Source: Oceanisphaera sp. IT1-181 (GTDB taxonomy: Bacteria; Pseudomonadota; Gammaproteobacteria; Enterobacterales; Aeromonadaceae). Taken from it: a DNA stretch of 64,000 nt. Below are positions 35,056 through 43,532 of the stretch, in pieces. How positions within the stretch are numbered: position 1 is the first letter of the stretch; every line of letters begins with the position of its first letter. A model generated the notes under the pieces. That model ran no database searches and was not told the DNA's origin. It saw nothing but the letters and a program-made list of their open reading frames with translations. The stretch spans positions 3,490,001-3,554,000 of the forward strand of contig NZ_CP136856.1 in assembly GCF_033807535.1 (NCBI RefSeq), read 5' to 3'. Made by a program: the position numbers and the translations under genes.

Positions 35056-36090
35056 GTGATTAAAACCGCCATTATCGGCTACGGCCAGTCTGCCAGTATT
35101 TTTCATTTACCTTTTATCGATAGCTTGGCGGACTTTGAACTGGTCGCCATTAGCACCTCTAAGCCAGAGCTGGCGGCAGAGGAATGGCCAAATGTCGCTG
35201 TGTACACTGATGTGGATCTGATGCTGGCCGAGTCCGGTGCAGAGCTAGTGGTGATCACAGCTCCTAACGAAGTGCACTACGAGTTAGGGCGCAAGGCCTT
35301 GAGCTTGGGGCTGCATGTGGTGATGGAAAACCCCACCGTGACTCAGCTGCATCAAGGTACAGAGTTAATGCGCTTAGCTGAAACTAATAACCTGTGCTTG
35401 ATCCCATTTCATAACCGCCGCTGGGACAGTGACTTTTTAACGTTACGCAAATTACTGGCAGATGGCACCTTGGGCCCAATTCATGGTTTTGAATCCCACT
35501 TTGATCGCTTTCGCCCTCGGGTACGCGTAGAAACCCCAGGTGTGGGTGCCGGTATTTGGTTTGATTTAGGCGGGCATTTAGTCGATCAGGCGTTGGTGTT
35601 ATTTGGTAAGCCACAAGCGGTGACGGGCCGTTGTTTATCGATGCGCCCAGGTGGCAAAGTGACGGACTACTTTCATGTGCTGCTGCATTATCGCGATAAA
35701 GAAGTGATTTTGCATTCCAGTCCCTATCATCCAGGACCGAGTTTGCGCTTTAAGTTACAGGGCGAACTGGGCTGCTATATTAAGCGTGGTTTTGATCCGC
35801 AAGAAGAGCGTCTGCAAAACGGCATAGTGCCGGACTCGCCATATTTAGCGAAAGAGGCGGAAGCGGACTACGGTATTTTCTATTCGGATGATGATGCACA
35901 AGTGATTGAGTCTGAGGTGGGTGGTTATCGTTATTTCTATCAAGCCACGGCCAAGGCAATTCGCGGCGAAGCGCCGCCACCTGTGACCATGCAAGACGCA
36001 TTAGATGGACTTAATATTATTAATATTGCAGAAAAGAGCTCGGTAGAAGGTCGTACCTTGCCCTTAACGGCTACCAGCTTTAGAGAATAA
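35056..36090 (+). CDS. Gfo/Idh/MocA-family oxidoreductase (YdgJ-like)
   Basis: 344 residues. The N-terminal Rossmann fold starts TAIIGYGQSASIFHLPFI; the C-terminal part (FHNRRWDSDFLTLRKLLADG, FESHFDRFRPRV, WFDLGGHLVDQALVLFG, DPQEERL) follows E. coli YdgJ. The GTG start at 35056 has GAGGT 6 nt upstream. The signature that normally reads EKP, with a catalytic Lys, reads MENP here (Asn), while the downstream GGHLVDQA His motif is intact. The enzyme may therefore have changed chemistry or lost it. No operon partner; substrate unknown. Confidence 0.85.
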   Translation: MIKTAIIGYGQSASIFHLPFIDSLADFELVAISTSKPELAAEEWPNVAVYTDVDLMLAESGAELVVITAPNEVHYELGRKALSLGLHVVMENPTVTQLHQGTELMRLAETNNLCLIPFHNRRWDSDFLTLRKLLADGTLGPIHGFESHFDRFRPRVRVETPGVGAGIWFDLGGHLVDQALVLFGKPQAVTGRCLSMRPGGKVTDYFHVLLHYRDKEVILHSSPYHPGPSLRFKLQGELGCYIKRGFDPQEERLQNGIVPDSPYLAKEAEADYGIFYSDDDAQVIESEVGGYRYFYQATAKAIRGEAPPPVTMQDALDGLNIINIAEKSSVEGRTLPLTATSFRE

Positions 36091-36171
36091 TCGTCTGCTG
36101 CTGGCTTAGTATTTTTTATAAAGAGTAAAGTGGTCGAATACTCTTTCTTTAAGTATCGACCCTACTTAACC

Positions 36172-36681
36172 TTACTCGGCAGTTTGGTCGGCATCTTCTT
36201 CAGCGCTAGGCTCTGCGCCATGGCGGCGTTGCAGGGCTAGGCCTTGCAAGAAGTTCCGCAAGAACTGGTCGCCACACGGTTTGAAGTGTTTATGGTCGGG
36301 TTTGCGAAACAAAGAAGTCAGCTCAGGCTTTCTTACAATAAATCCGGCCAAGGCCAGCAAGCTTAAAATATCATCTTCTTTTAGTTGCAAGGCGACGCGC
36401 AGCTTCTTAAAGACTTGGTTGTTCATCGGCTCGGCACCTTCAGTCTTAGGTGCAGGTCCACCTTCGCGTGGGCCTCTTTCTTGTAATACTAAGCCATCTA
36501 AAAAGCCCAATAGCTGCTCATTGCTGCAGCTGTGGTAGTTTTCATCTTCTTCTTTGGCGAGCAAGGCTAAAAACTGCGCTTCATCAATCTCAATACCACC
36601 TTGAGCAAACAGGGCGAGTGACTGAGCATCTTTTAAGTCCAGTGAGTAGCGCACGCGGCGTAAAATATCGTTATTAGTCAT
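36172..36681 (-). CDS. DUF1456 family protein (YehS-like)
   Basis: 169 residues in two tandem DUF1456 repeats: NNDILRRVRYSLDLKDAQSL with ENYHSCSNEQLLGFLDGLVL, and NNQVFKKLRVALQLKEDDIL with KPCGDQFLRNFLQGLAL. Each repeat is an all-alpha unit seen in E. coli YehS. The function is unknown. The gene begins 1 nt after the RRM protein gene, so the two are translated from one message. Confidence 0.88.
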   Translation of the reverse strand: MTNNDILRRVRYSLDLKDAQSLALFAQGGIEIDEAQFLALLAKEEDENYHSCSNEQLLGFLDGLVLQERGPREGGPAPKTEGAEPMNNQVFKKLRVALQLKEDDILSLLALAGFIVRKPELTSLFRKPDHKHFKPCGDQFLRNFLQGLALQRRHGAEPSAEEDADQTAE

Positions 36682-36682
36682 A

Positions 36683-36955
36683 TTATTTTGGCTCCACTTT
36701 TTTAGCTTCTTCTGGCTTATCTTCGGCTTTTTTCACGCGAATTTTTTCACCGTCTACTTCGATACCGTTCAAACTCTTGATGGCGGCTTTAGCTTGAGCA
36801 GGGTTTGGCATAAAGGCAAAACCAAAACCTTTTGAGTTATTGGTATTAGGATCCATAACCAGATGGAAGTACTGCACTAAGCCGTAAGGGGCGAGCAGTG
36901 CTAAGATTTTTTCTTCGGTAGTGAGGCGAGATAAGCCTCGGATCATAATCTTCAT
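36683..36955 (-). CDS. Small RNA-recognition-motif protein
   Basis: 90 residues forming one RRM: the RNP2 strand is MKIMIRGLSRL and the RNP1 strand GFGFAFMPNPAQA (consensus K/R-G-F/Y-G/A-F-V-x-F), then a highly charged Lys/Glu tail. Small single-RRM proteins occur in marine gammaproteobacteria and cyanobacteria, some of them cold-induced. It is an RNA-binding protein by motif; targets are unknown. It is coupled to a DUF1456 gene. Confidence 0.88.
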   Translation of the reverse strand: MKIMIRGLSRLTTEEKILALLAPYGLVQYFHLVMDPNTNNSKGFGFAFMPNPAQAKAAIKSLNGIEVDGEKIRVKKAEDKPEEAKKVEPK

Positions 36956-37146
36956 GGATTCTCCAAAATAATATGTTGGCGCCTTATCTTAAGATGATAA
37001 GCCGTTCATTAAGTGGTTGTTTATAAAATGGGCTGGCATAAGCCTGAATGCTTAATGCAAGGGGTCGCGAGTGTAGCAGTTTGTCTGGCTAACGTCTGCC
37101 TGCTTATGCCTGACTATTTAGAGGATAGCACCGAGATTGGCGTCCA

Positions 37147-37175
37147 TAAAAAAGCCGACCTTTACGGGCCGGCTT
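37147..37175 (-). terminator. Terminator of the SSF transporter gene
   Basis: AAGCCGACC and GGCCGGCTT arms (one A-C mismatch) followed on the - strand by six T, 44 nt after the transporter stop. Confidence 0.82.
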
Positions 37176-37218
37176 GTGATCATTTTACGTGTTAACCGTG
37201 TGACGTCATGGTTTAAAA

Positions 37219-38661
37219 CTAACTTTCTAAACTGCGAATACGTTGGCGCAAGATAGAAAAATCAAAGGTCTGGCGGTTAGGCATAAACTGCAATAACACA
37301 GAGACCAGCACAGGTACTAAGCTCGCCAGTAAGAATGACTCCAATAGATATTCGATTGGCGCACCAGGGGCTGGGAACAGCCACAGGCCTGCGATTAAGC
37401 CGGCGGCGGTGCTGAGCACGGCGTTATAAGCCTGATAACGAGCGCTATAAAAGCCAAAGAACACCGGGAAGGCCGCGGCGCAACATAAGAGATCGGCCAA
37501 TAAGAACAGATACAAGACGCTAAAGCCTTGAGACGCCACTATCAATACCGGAATAGAGATCAATACTATCAACCAGCGGGATAAACCCAGCAGGCGGTTG
37601 GCGCTAAAATCCGGTAACAGACGGCGCAAGTCCACCACTATCATGCTGGAAATACCGCTGATGGTGGAGTCGGCGCTGCTCATAATCAAGGCTAGGCCAA
37701 AGGGCAATAAACCGATGGCAAACCACAACGGAATGTTAGACAGCAGCACATCAAACACGGCTACCGAGCCATCACCTGCTAAGCCTAAGCCCACGAAGGC
37801 TAAGCCGAATAGGCCCATGATAAAGATAAAGATGAAGCTCAAGATACCGCTGACGATAAAGCCATTACGAATGGCTTTATTATCTTGAGCGGCAAAAATA
37901 CGCTGCCAAGTGCCTTGGTAAAAAAGCCCGGTTAACACTACCGCAATAAAGAAGGTGAGGCCGGATTTAAAGCCACCCATATCAAAGGGATTGAGTAGCT
38001 CTGGCGCTTTTTCTTTGAGGCCGGCGATAGTGGGCCCAATGCCGCCCACCGCTTGCCAGCCAAACATAATCAGCAGTAATAAAAACGGCAGTATTACTAT
38101 GATCTGTAGGCGGTCGGTAAAAATGGTGACGCGCAGGCCGCCGTATAAGGTGTAGAGCAGGGTGGCCAACATTACGATAGAAGCAGTAGCCCACAAAGGC
38201 ACGGGTGCCAGCAAACTTACCATTTTAGCGACGGCGGTGAGGCCTGCGGTCAGTGAGATAAACATGTAGAACATCATGATCACCATCACGAAGCCATACA
38301 TGGTTTTACCGTAGCGATGCAGCACAAATTCAGTGAGGGTGTGGCCTTCTGGGATCAGCTCGCGCAGCCTTTTACCTAAGGGGATCATCATAAAGCGGGG
38401 CGCAAGTGAGCCCAGTGCATAGCCGATCACCGCCCCTATGCCGCCCCACGTGGCGGCTTCTGCCGGGCCAAATAATATCCAAGCGCCGAGCGTGGTGGCT
38501 AATAATGTCAGCATAGTGGATATGCCGTTTTGACTATTGCGAGCCACGACAAAGTCTTCGATATTGTCTTGCTGGCGGCGCGCATAATAGAGGCCTGGAA
38601 TAGCAAACATGGCGGCAAATAAGCAGAGCCATAAAATGGCTTCGGTAGTGCTGAGTAGCAT
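37219..38661 (-). CDS. SSF-family Na+/solute symporter under TPP control
   Basis: 480 residues with about 13 hydrophobic segments, of the sodium:solute symporter family (early helix EAILWLCLFAAMFAIPGLYY, then GAWILFGPAEAATWGGIGAV, FYQGTWQRIFAAQDNKAIRN). The start at 38661 follows GGGAG by 5 nt; an upstream extension is rejected. A TPP riboswitch lies 117 nt upstream, so the substrate is probably thiamine or a precursor such as HMP; a TPP-controlled SSF transporter (ThiV) has been predicted in other bacteria. The inference rests on the riboswitch, as the family itself carries many solutes. A small hairpin TTTGCC/GGCAAA adjoins the ribosome binding site. Confidence 0.85.
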   Translation of the reverse strand: MLLSTTEAILWLCLFAAMFAIPGLYYARRQQDNIEDFVVARNSQNGISTMLTLLATTLGAWILFGPAEAATWGGIGAVIGYALGSLAPRFMMIPLGKRLRELIPEGHTLTEFVLHRYGKTMYGFVMVIMMFYMFISLTAGLTAVAKMVSLLAPVPLWATASIVMLATLLYTLYGGLRVTIFTDRLQIIVILPFLLLLIMFGWQAVGGIGPTIAGLKEKAPELLNPFDMGGFKSGLTFFIAVVLTGLFYQGTWQRIFAAQDNKAIRNGFIVSGILSFIFIFIMGLFGLAFVGLGLAGDGSVAVFDVLLSNIPLWFAIGLLPFGLALIMSSADSTISGISSMIVVDLRRLLPDFSANRLLGLSRWLIVLISIPVLIVASQGFSVLYLFLLADLLCCAAAFPVFFGFYSARYQAYNAVLSTAAGLIAGLWLFPAPGAPIEYLLESFLLASLVPVLVSVLLQFMPNRQTFDFSILRQRIRSLES

Positions 38662-38777
38662 GTATTCTCCCTTTGCCAAAAGGCAAACATGATTAACATC
38701 GTCAGTCATTGACGGTTATATGGGCGATAGTATGCCGGGTAACAACGGTCGCAGAGGTGGGGAGTGAGGGTAAGTCA

Positions 38778-38890
38778 GTTCCTTCCCTTCGCCGGCATTA
38801 TCCGGATCAGGTTCTAAGGGTTACCGCTGCAAGTAGCGGAATCTCAGCCAAATTGGGTGTAATTTCTACACCTTAGGCTCCCCCAGGAAT
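38778..38890 (-). ncRNA. TPP riboswitch upstream of the SSF transporter
   Basis: Read on the - strand it contains the conserved blocks GGCTGAGAT, ACCCTTAGAACCTGATCCGG and AATGCCGGCGAAGGGA. The outer P1 helix pairs TTCCT at about 38885-38889 with AGGAA at 38779-38783. These are the TPP-binding core elements. Confidence 0.95.
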
Positions 38891-39024
38891 GACAATGAGA
38901 GTAAGAATAAAAGTGACGCTTGTCAAACATTGGACTTACGTGAGGTGGGAGGTAGAGGCCGCTTTAGCTGGCCGATGGCACGTAGCGGCATAAAGTGATC
39001 AAACAAGATGATATTTCCAAACCA

Positions 39025-39144
39025 AGCTCCTGACATACGTCAGAATGACGGCGAAAAAAAGCCCCGAGCTTGGCTCAGGGCTTTTTATCTAGGTTGGTGC
39101 TTATCGTTTTGCTGCGCAAAACCGGCCGGATAAATCGGCCTCTA
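39025..39144 (+). repeat. Dispersed repeat B with terminator, copy 2
   Basis: CTCCTGACATACGTCAG, a GCCCCGAGC terminator hairpin, then GTTTTGCTGCGCAAAACCGG and GATAAATCGGCCTCTACGG, in the same order as at 29241-29378. Confidence 0.7.
39056..39086 (-). terminator. Terminator of pyrC
   Basis: AAAAAGCCCCGAGC and GCTCAGGGCTTTTT (one C-A mismatch) around a TTG loop, 75 nt after pyrC. It is embedded in repeat B. Confidence 0.85.
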
Positions 39145-39160
39145 CGGTATTAGCTAGGCG

Positions 39161-40204
39161 CTACTTCACCATCCAGCTGATGGTTTCACCGGCACGGATG
39201 GGCACCAACTCTTGACCACCTAAGGGCAGGGTGGCGGGCACAGACCAGGTCTCTTTCACCAAGGTAATGGTGTCTGAGTTGCGTGGCAGGCCGTAAAAGT
39301 CTGGGCCGTTATGGCTGGTAAAGGCTTCCAGTTTATCCAGAGCACCCGCTTCTTCAAATACTTCTGCATACAGCTCAACGGCGGCGTGCGAGGTATAAGC
39401 GCCAGCGCAACCACAGGCGGTTTCTTTATTTTGCTTAAAATGCGGCGCCGAGTCGGTACCGATAAAGAATTTCTTATTACCACTGATGGCTGCGCGCACT
39501 AACGCTTGCTGATGGGTGTTGCGCTTTAAAATCGGTAAGCAGTAATAGTGCGGACGAATGCCACCCACCAGCATGTGGTTACGGTTAAACATCAAGTGAT
39601 GCGTGGTAATGGTAGCCGCTACGTTATCACCGGCTTGCTCCACAAACTTAACCGCGTGCTCGGTAGTAATGTGCTCGAGTACGATTTTCAGCTGAGGAAA
39701 ATCGCGCACTACGTCGGGCAAGATAGTCTCAAGAAACACCTTCTCGCGGTCGAAAATATCCACGCTGGCGTCGGTCACTTCGCCGTGCACCAACAACAAG
39801 ATGCCGGTTTCTTGCATCACATCCAACACTGAGTAAATATTCTTCACGTCAGTTACGCCGGAGTCCGAGTTGGTGGTGGCACCCGCTGGATACAACTTGC
39901 AGGCCACGATTTTACCGCTGGCTTTGGCGCGCCGGATCTCTTCTGGATCTGTCTTATCGGTGAGGTACAAGCTCATCAAAGGTTCAAACAGGCTGCCTGG
40001 TGGGCGCACTGCCGTTATCTTGTCGTAATAGGCCAGCGCCAGCTCGGTAGTAGTGGCGGGCGGCAAAAGATTAGGCATTACTAAAGCGCGGCCTAAATAA
40101 CGGCTAGCATCAGCCACTGTGTCTTTGAGTTGTTCGCCATCACGCAAGTGTAAATGCCAATCATCAGGGCGGGTAATCGTCAGGCTAGTCAGTTGTGTGC
40201 TCAT
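39161..40204 (-). CDS. pyrC: Dihydroorotase
   Basis: 347 residues (E. coli 348). It forms dihydroorotate from carbamoyl aspartate in pyrimidine synthesis. Metal ligands and active-site motifs are visible: DDWHLHLRDG, the bridging carbamylated Lys in VACKLYPAGATTNSDSG, LLVHGEVTD, LEHITTEHA and GTDSAPH. The start at 40204 (MSTQLTSLTITRPDDWHLHL) is the conserved one; the frame upstream runs through an intergenic repeat. It has its own terminator and sits between two TPP-controlled units without obvious connection. Confidence 0.96.
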   Translation of the reverse strand: MSTQLTSLTITRPDDWHLHLRDGEQLKDTVADASRYLGRALVMPNLLPPATTTELALAYYDKITAVRPPGSLFEPLMSLYLTDKTDPEEIRRAKASGKIVACKLYPAGATTNSDSGVTDVKNIYSVLDVMQETGILLLVHGEVTDASVDIFDREKVFLETILPDVVRDFPQLKIVLEHITTEHAVKFVEQAGDNVAATITTHHLMFNRNHMLVGGIRPHYYCLPILKRNTHQQALVRAAISGNKKFFIGTDSAPHFKQNKETACGCAGAYTSHAAVELYAEVFEEAGALDKLEAFTSHNGPDFYGLPRNSDTITLVKETWSVPATLPLGGQELVPIRAGETISWMVK

Positions 40205-40274
40205 TGGGCGGGTTCTCCATTGCATCCAGACGGCCATTATCCACTGCCGAGCTGTTTTAACCAAATCCACATTA

Positions 40275-40370
40275 ATGTGAGGGGTGAAGAGTAAGGTGTT
40301 AGGGGTACAACAACTGTGAGTCTGCAGACTTACGGTTAGGTTTTCCACCTCACGCTTCACGCCTCACAAT
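40275..40370. repeat. Dispersed imperfect inverted repeat E, copy 2
   Basis: GTGAGGGGTGAAGAGTAAGG on the left and CCACCTCACGCTTCACGCCT on the right form a dyad upstream of pyrC. It resembles the element at 14993-15073 upstream of glmU. Confidence 0.55.
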
Positions 40371-40399
40371 TCACCCTTTTTATGCTATGGTCTAGCTTG

Positions 40400-40485
40400 T
40401 GACACGGGGTGTCTGGCAGCACATCTGCCTGGCTGAGATAACACCCGTCGAACCTGATCCAGTTCATACTGGCGAAGGGATGTCA
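40400..40485 (+). ncRNA. TPP riboswitch upstream of the SDR/monooxygenase operon
   Basis: P1 pairs TGACA at 40400-40404 with TGTCA at 40481-40485. The conserved cores GGCTGAGATAACACCC, GAACCTGATCCAG and ACTGGCGAAGGGAT are present. The P3 region is short. It ends 66 nt before the first gene. Confidence 0.96.
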
Positions 40486-40523
40486 GCCATTCGGCTCTCG
40501 GCAACACTGCCCATCTGCCTTCG

Positions 40524-40541
40524 CCTCTGACTTTTTAGAGG
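40524..40541 (+). promoter_or_regulatory. Hairpin over the ribosome binding site of the SDR gene
   Basis: CCTCT pairs with AGAGG (8-nt loop), and AGAGGT is the likely Shine-Dalgarno sequence 10 nt before the ATG at 40552. This could be the expression platform by which TPP shuts translation. Confidence 0.55.
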
Positions 40542-40551
40542 TAGTAAAGCC

Positions 40552-41355
40552 ATGCAACACAACCAAACCGATCCCCAAAATCAGCACACTGCACAGCCAT
40601 TCGATCAACAGTTGGTATTAGTCACCGGCGGCGCTCGCGGCTTGGGCGAGCATTTAGTGCGCGCCTTCTTGCGTGAAGGTGCCAAGGTGGTAATAAACTA
40701 TTTAAACAGTGCCGAGGCCGCTCAACAGCTGGCATCCGATTACCCCGAGCAGGCGCTAGCCATACAAGCCGACGTGACCGATGCGGCAGCTGTGCAAGCT
40801 CTGTTTGCACAAGCGAAAGCCCACTTTGGTCAGCCTATTACCACGGTTATCAATAACGCCCTGCCGGCTTTCTCGTTTAATGGTGATGCCCGTGAAAATG
40901 CCGACCAATTAAGCTGGAGCAACGTACAGCAGCAGTTTGAAGGTGTGGTTAAGGGGGCGTTAAACACCACTCAAGCCGCGCTTGCCGGCATGCGTGAAGC
41001 GGGCTTTGGCCGTATCGTGAATATCGGTACTAATCTGTTCCAAAATCCAGTGGTGCCATACCACGACTACACAGCCGCTAAAGCCGCATTGCTATCGCTG
41101 ACCCGCACCCTTTCTCAAGACTTAGGTCCCGACCAAATCACCGTAAACATGGTATCTGGCGGTTTGCTGCGCACTACCGATGCTTCTGCGGCCACCCCAG
41201 AGGCGGTGTTTGATTATATTGCAGCTGCCACACCGCTGCGCCGCGTTACTACACCCGCTGAATTTGCCGATGCGACTTTATTTTTTGCCTCACCTTGGTC
41301 ACGCTCTGTCACCGGCCAAAACTTGGTGGTGGATGGCGGCTTGGTGAAAAACTAA
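40552..41355 (+). CDS. Short-chain dehydrogenase/reductase under TPP control
   Basis: 267 residues, a classical SDR: the NADP(H)-binding TGGARGLG near residue 26, VINNALP at the NNA position, and the catalytic YTAAK with an upstream Thr-Asn (NIGTNLF) where Ser is usual. The end SVTGQNLVVDGG is typical of FabG-like members. The first 17 residues are polar and Gln-rich. It is the first gene after a TPP riboswitch and overlaps the monooxygenase gene by 1 nt (TAATG), so the two should work on one pathway. Automatic annotation would call it 3-oxoacyl-ACP reductase; the riboswitch argues for thiamine-linked chemistry instead. Confidence 0.88.
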   Translation: MQHNQTDPQNQHTAQPFDQQLVLVTGGARGLGEHLVRAFLREGAKVVINYLNSAEAAQQLASDYPEQALAIQADVTDAAAVQALFAQAKAHFGQPITTVINNALPAFSFNGDARENADQLSWSNVQQQFEGVVKGALNTTQAALAGMREAGFGRIVNIGTNLFQNPVVPYHDYTAAKAALLSLTRTLSQDLGPDQITVNMVSGGLLRTTDASAATPEAVFDYIAAATPLRRVTTPAEFADATLFFASPWSRSVTGQNLVVDGGLVKN

Positions 41356-42674
41356 TGGCAGCTCAACAATTGGCAGATCAACAAGCGCAACGCATGATGC
41401 ACCTGAACGTATTTTTATTTGGTTGTGGCCATCATAAGGGCGCTTGGCGCCATCCTAAATCGTCGGTAGAACGTTTAGGCGACATCAGTTTTTTCGAAGA
41501 GTTGGCGCAAACTGCCGAGCGTGGCAAGTTGGATGCGGTGTTTTTTGCCGACGGCCAATCCGCCGGTAATGTCTCCGATGGCAGCTGGTGGTTTTTAGAA
41601 CCCTTAACGGCCTTGGCCGCCATGAGCCGTGCCACCGATAAAATCGGCCTGATCAGCACAGTGTCCAGTACCTTCTACACGCCGTTTCATGCGGCGCGCT
41701 ATATGGCGTCCTTGGATCATATCTCTGGCGGTCGTATGGGTTGGAACGTGGTGACGTCTATGTTTGATATGGAAGCGCGTAACCATAACTACGAGGCCAT
41801 GCCGGTGCACGCAGACCGCTATCGCCGCGCCGATGAGTTTGTGGATGCAGTGCTTAAACTCTGGGATTCTTGGGAAGCAGACGCACTCAGTTTTGATCGC
41901 TCGGGCCATTATGCAGATCCGACCAAGGTGAATGCCATTAACCATAACGGCGAGTTCTTCTTAGTGGATGGCCCGCTTAACGTGCCGCGCTCGCCCCAAG
42001 GACATCCGGTTATGTTTCAAGCTGGCGCCTCTGAAGAAGGCCGAGAATTAGCCGCGCGCCGCGCCGAAGGCATATATGCGGTGGCGTACGATTTGCCGGC
42101 GGCCCAAGAATATTATCGAGACATTAAGCGTCGGGTGCAGGCTGCCGGTCGTGAAGTTAATGTGCCCATTATGCCGGGCTTAGTCACTTATGTGGCGGCC
42201 ACCGAAGAAGAGGCTAAAGCCAAGCAGCGCGAGCTGGATGAGCTATTGCCCGTTGATGCCTCATTGCGCCAGCTCGGTATATATACCCAACAAGATTGCA
42301 TGAACTGGGAGCTGGATAAGCCAGTGCCTGAGCTGCCATCTTTAGAAGAATTTACTGGCCCTAAAGGCCGTTACAGCACTATTTTACGCATCATAGAAAC
42401 CGAGCAGCCGACGGTGCGCCAGTTATTGGGTCGTTTAGCGGCCGGTGGTGGCCATTGCACTATAGTGGGCACGCCTGTGCAAATTGCCGATCAGATGGAG
42501 TTGTGGTTTAAAAATGAAGGGGCCGATGGTTTTAATCTAATGCCGCCTTCATTGCCCTATAGCCTCAATGACTTTGTGGATCAGGTGGTGCCTGAACTAC
42601 AGCGCCGCGGTCTGTTTCGTCGCGATTATGAAACCGATACCTTGCGCGGCCACTTAGGCTTAGCTAAGCCGTAA
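41355..42674 (+). CDS. LLM-class flavin monooxygenase (NtaA/SnaA/DszA type)
   Basis: 439 residues of the luciferase-like monooxygenase family. NtaA-type features are HLNVFLFGCGHHKGAWRHP at the start, FFADGQSAG, EPLTALAAMSRATDKIGLIS, SGGRMGWNVVTSMFDMEARN, and PVMFQAGASEEGRELAARRA. Such enzymes use FMNH2 from a partner reductase and oxygen to hydroxylate or cleave small organics, often at C-N or C-S bonds. No flavin reductase gene is adjacent. Control by TPP suggests a substrate in thiamine salvage or breakdown, possibly a thiazole or pyrimidine piece; that is inference. A hairpin follows at 42690. Confidence 0.9.
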   Translation: MAAQQLADQQAQRMMHLNVFLFGCGHHKGAWRHPKSSVERLGDISFFEELAQTAERGKLDAVFFADGQSAGNVSDGSWWFLEPLTALAAMSRATDKIGLISTVSSTFYTPFHAARYMASLDHISGGRMGWNVVTSMFDMEARNHNYEAMPVHADRYRRADEFVDAVLKLWDSWEADALSFDRSGHYADPTKVNAINHNGEFFLVDGPLNVPRSPQGHPVMFQAGASEEGRELAARRAEGIYAVAYDLPAAQEYYRDIKRRVQAAGREVNVPIMPGLVTYVAATEEEAKAKQRELDELLPVDASLRQLGIYTQQDCMNWELDKPVPELPSLEEFTGPKGRYSTILRIIETEQPTVRQLLGRLAAGGGHCTIVGTPVQIADQMELWFKNEGADGFNLMPPSLPYSLNDFVDQVVPELQRRGLFRRDYETDTLRGHLGLAKP

Positions 42675-42689
42675 CTGACTGTGAGGGGA

Positions 42690-42717
42690 AAGGGTGTGGC
42701 GTAAAGCGCCACCCTTT
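42690..42717 (+). terminator. Hairpin after the TPP-controlled operon
   Basis: AAGGG-TG-TGGCG pairs with CGCCA-CCCTT across TAAAG with a two-base bulge, 16 nt after the stop. The T-run is short, so termination is uncertain. Confidence 0.45.
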
Positions 42718-42848
42718 ACCCTCTCTTTCGGATCTATATTTTTACTCCTCACAATCGGGCCATTCCATCCTCACACCTCCGCTGCACTAAAAACCACCTA
42801 TGCTAAAAAGCGTGTCTATTAACTCTTTTTTCAGCATTAGGAGCTAGC

Positions 42849-43532
42849 ATGCATATTTTAATGGTGATGACCTCTCATGATAAATTAGGCGACAGTGGTA
42901 AGAAAACCGGCCTGTGGCTTGAAGAGTTTGCCGCGCCTTATTACGTATTTAAAGATGCGGGCGCCGATATTACCTTGGCGACGCCTCAAGGCGGCATGCC
43001 ACCCATAGATCCCAACAGTGTTGAGCCCGATGCACTTACTCCCGCCACCGAGCGCTATGCTGCGGATGCCAGCGTCAAGGCGCAATTAGCGAATACCTTT
43101 GAGCTAAAAGATTTTTCTGCTTTTGAATTTGACGCGGTTTTTTACCCCGGCGGCCATGGGCCATTGTGGGATTTAGCCGAAGATCCTCATTCCATTAGCT
43201 TGATTCAAGCTATGCTTGCTGCTAATAAACCGGTGGCCGCCGTGTGCCATGCACCGGGTGTATTGCGCCATATTAATGCGGCTGATGGCTTGCCTTGGGT
43301 AAATGGCAAGCGGGTGACGGGTTTTAGTAACAGCGAAGAAGCAGCGGCAGGGCTTACGGATATAGTGCCATTTTTGGTGGAAGACATGCTTAAACAGAGT
43401 GGCGGTGAATATCATAAGGCCGACGACTGGCAGTCTTATATAGAAACGGACGGTTTGCTGATCACCGGCCAAAACCCCGCATCATCCGCCGCCACCGCCG
43501 AAGCACTATTAGCGAAACTTAACAGTACCTGA
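42849..43532 (+). CDS. DJ-1/PfpI family protein (Hsp31-like)
   Basis: 227 residues with the DJ-1/PfpI alpha/beta fold. The nucleophile elbow is AAVCHAPGVL (Cys133, His134), with Glu25/26 in TGLWLEEFAAPYYVF and FYPGGHGPLWDL before it. This subgroup includes Hsp31-type chaperones and glutathione-independent glyoxalases; hydrolase-like annotation as a class I amidotransferase is common but not proven. A GGAG site precedes the ATG. It lies 174 nt after the monooxygenase gene on the same strand, possibly separately transcribed. Confidence 0.88.
   Translation: MHILMVMTSHDKLGDSGKKTGLWLEEFAAPYYVFKDAGADITLATPQGGMPPIDPNSVEPDALTPATERYAADASVKAQLANTFELKDFSAFEFDAVFYPGGHGPLWDLAEDPHSISLIQAMLAANKPVAAVCHAPGVLRHINAADGLPWVNGKRVTGFSNSEEAAAGLTDIVPFLVEDMLKQSGGEYHKADDWQSYIETDGLLITGQNPASSAATAEALLAKLNST

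Larger units (their letters stand above)
38941..39160. other. Intergenic region with repeat B copy
   Basis: Gene-free. It holds a fragment resembling repeat B (GTAGAGGCCGCTTTAGCTGG at about 38952), then repeat B copy 2 (39025-39144) that includes the pyrC terminator. Confidence 0.6.
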
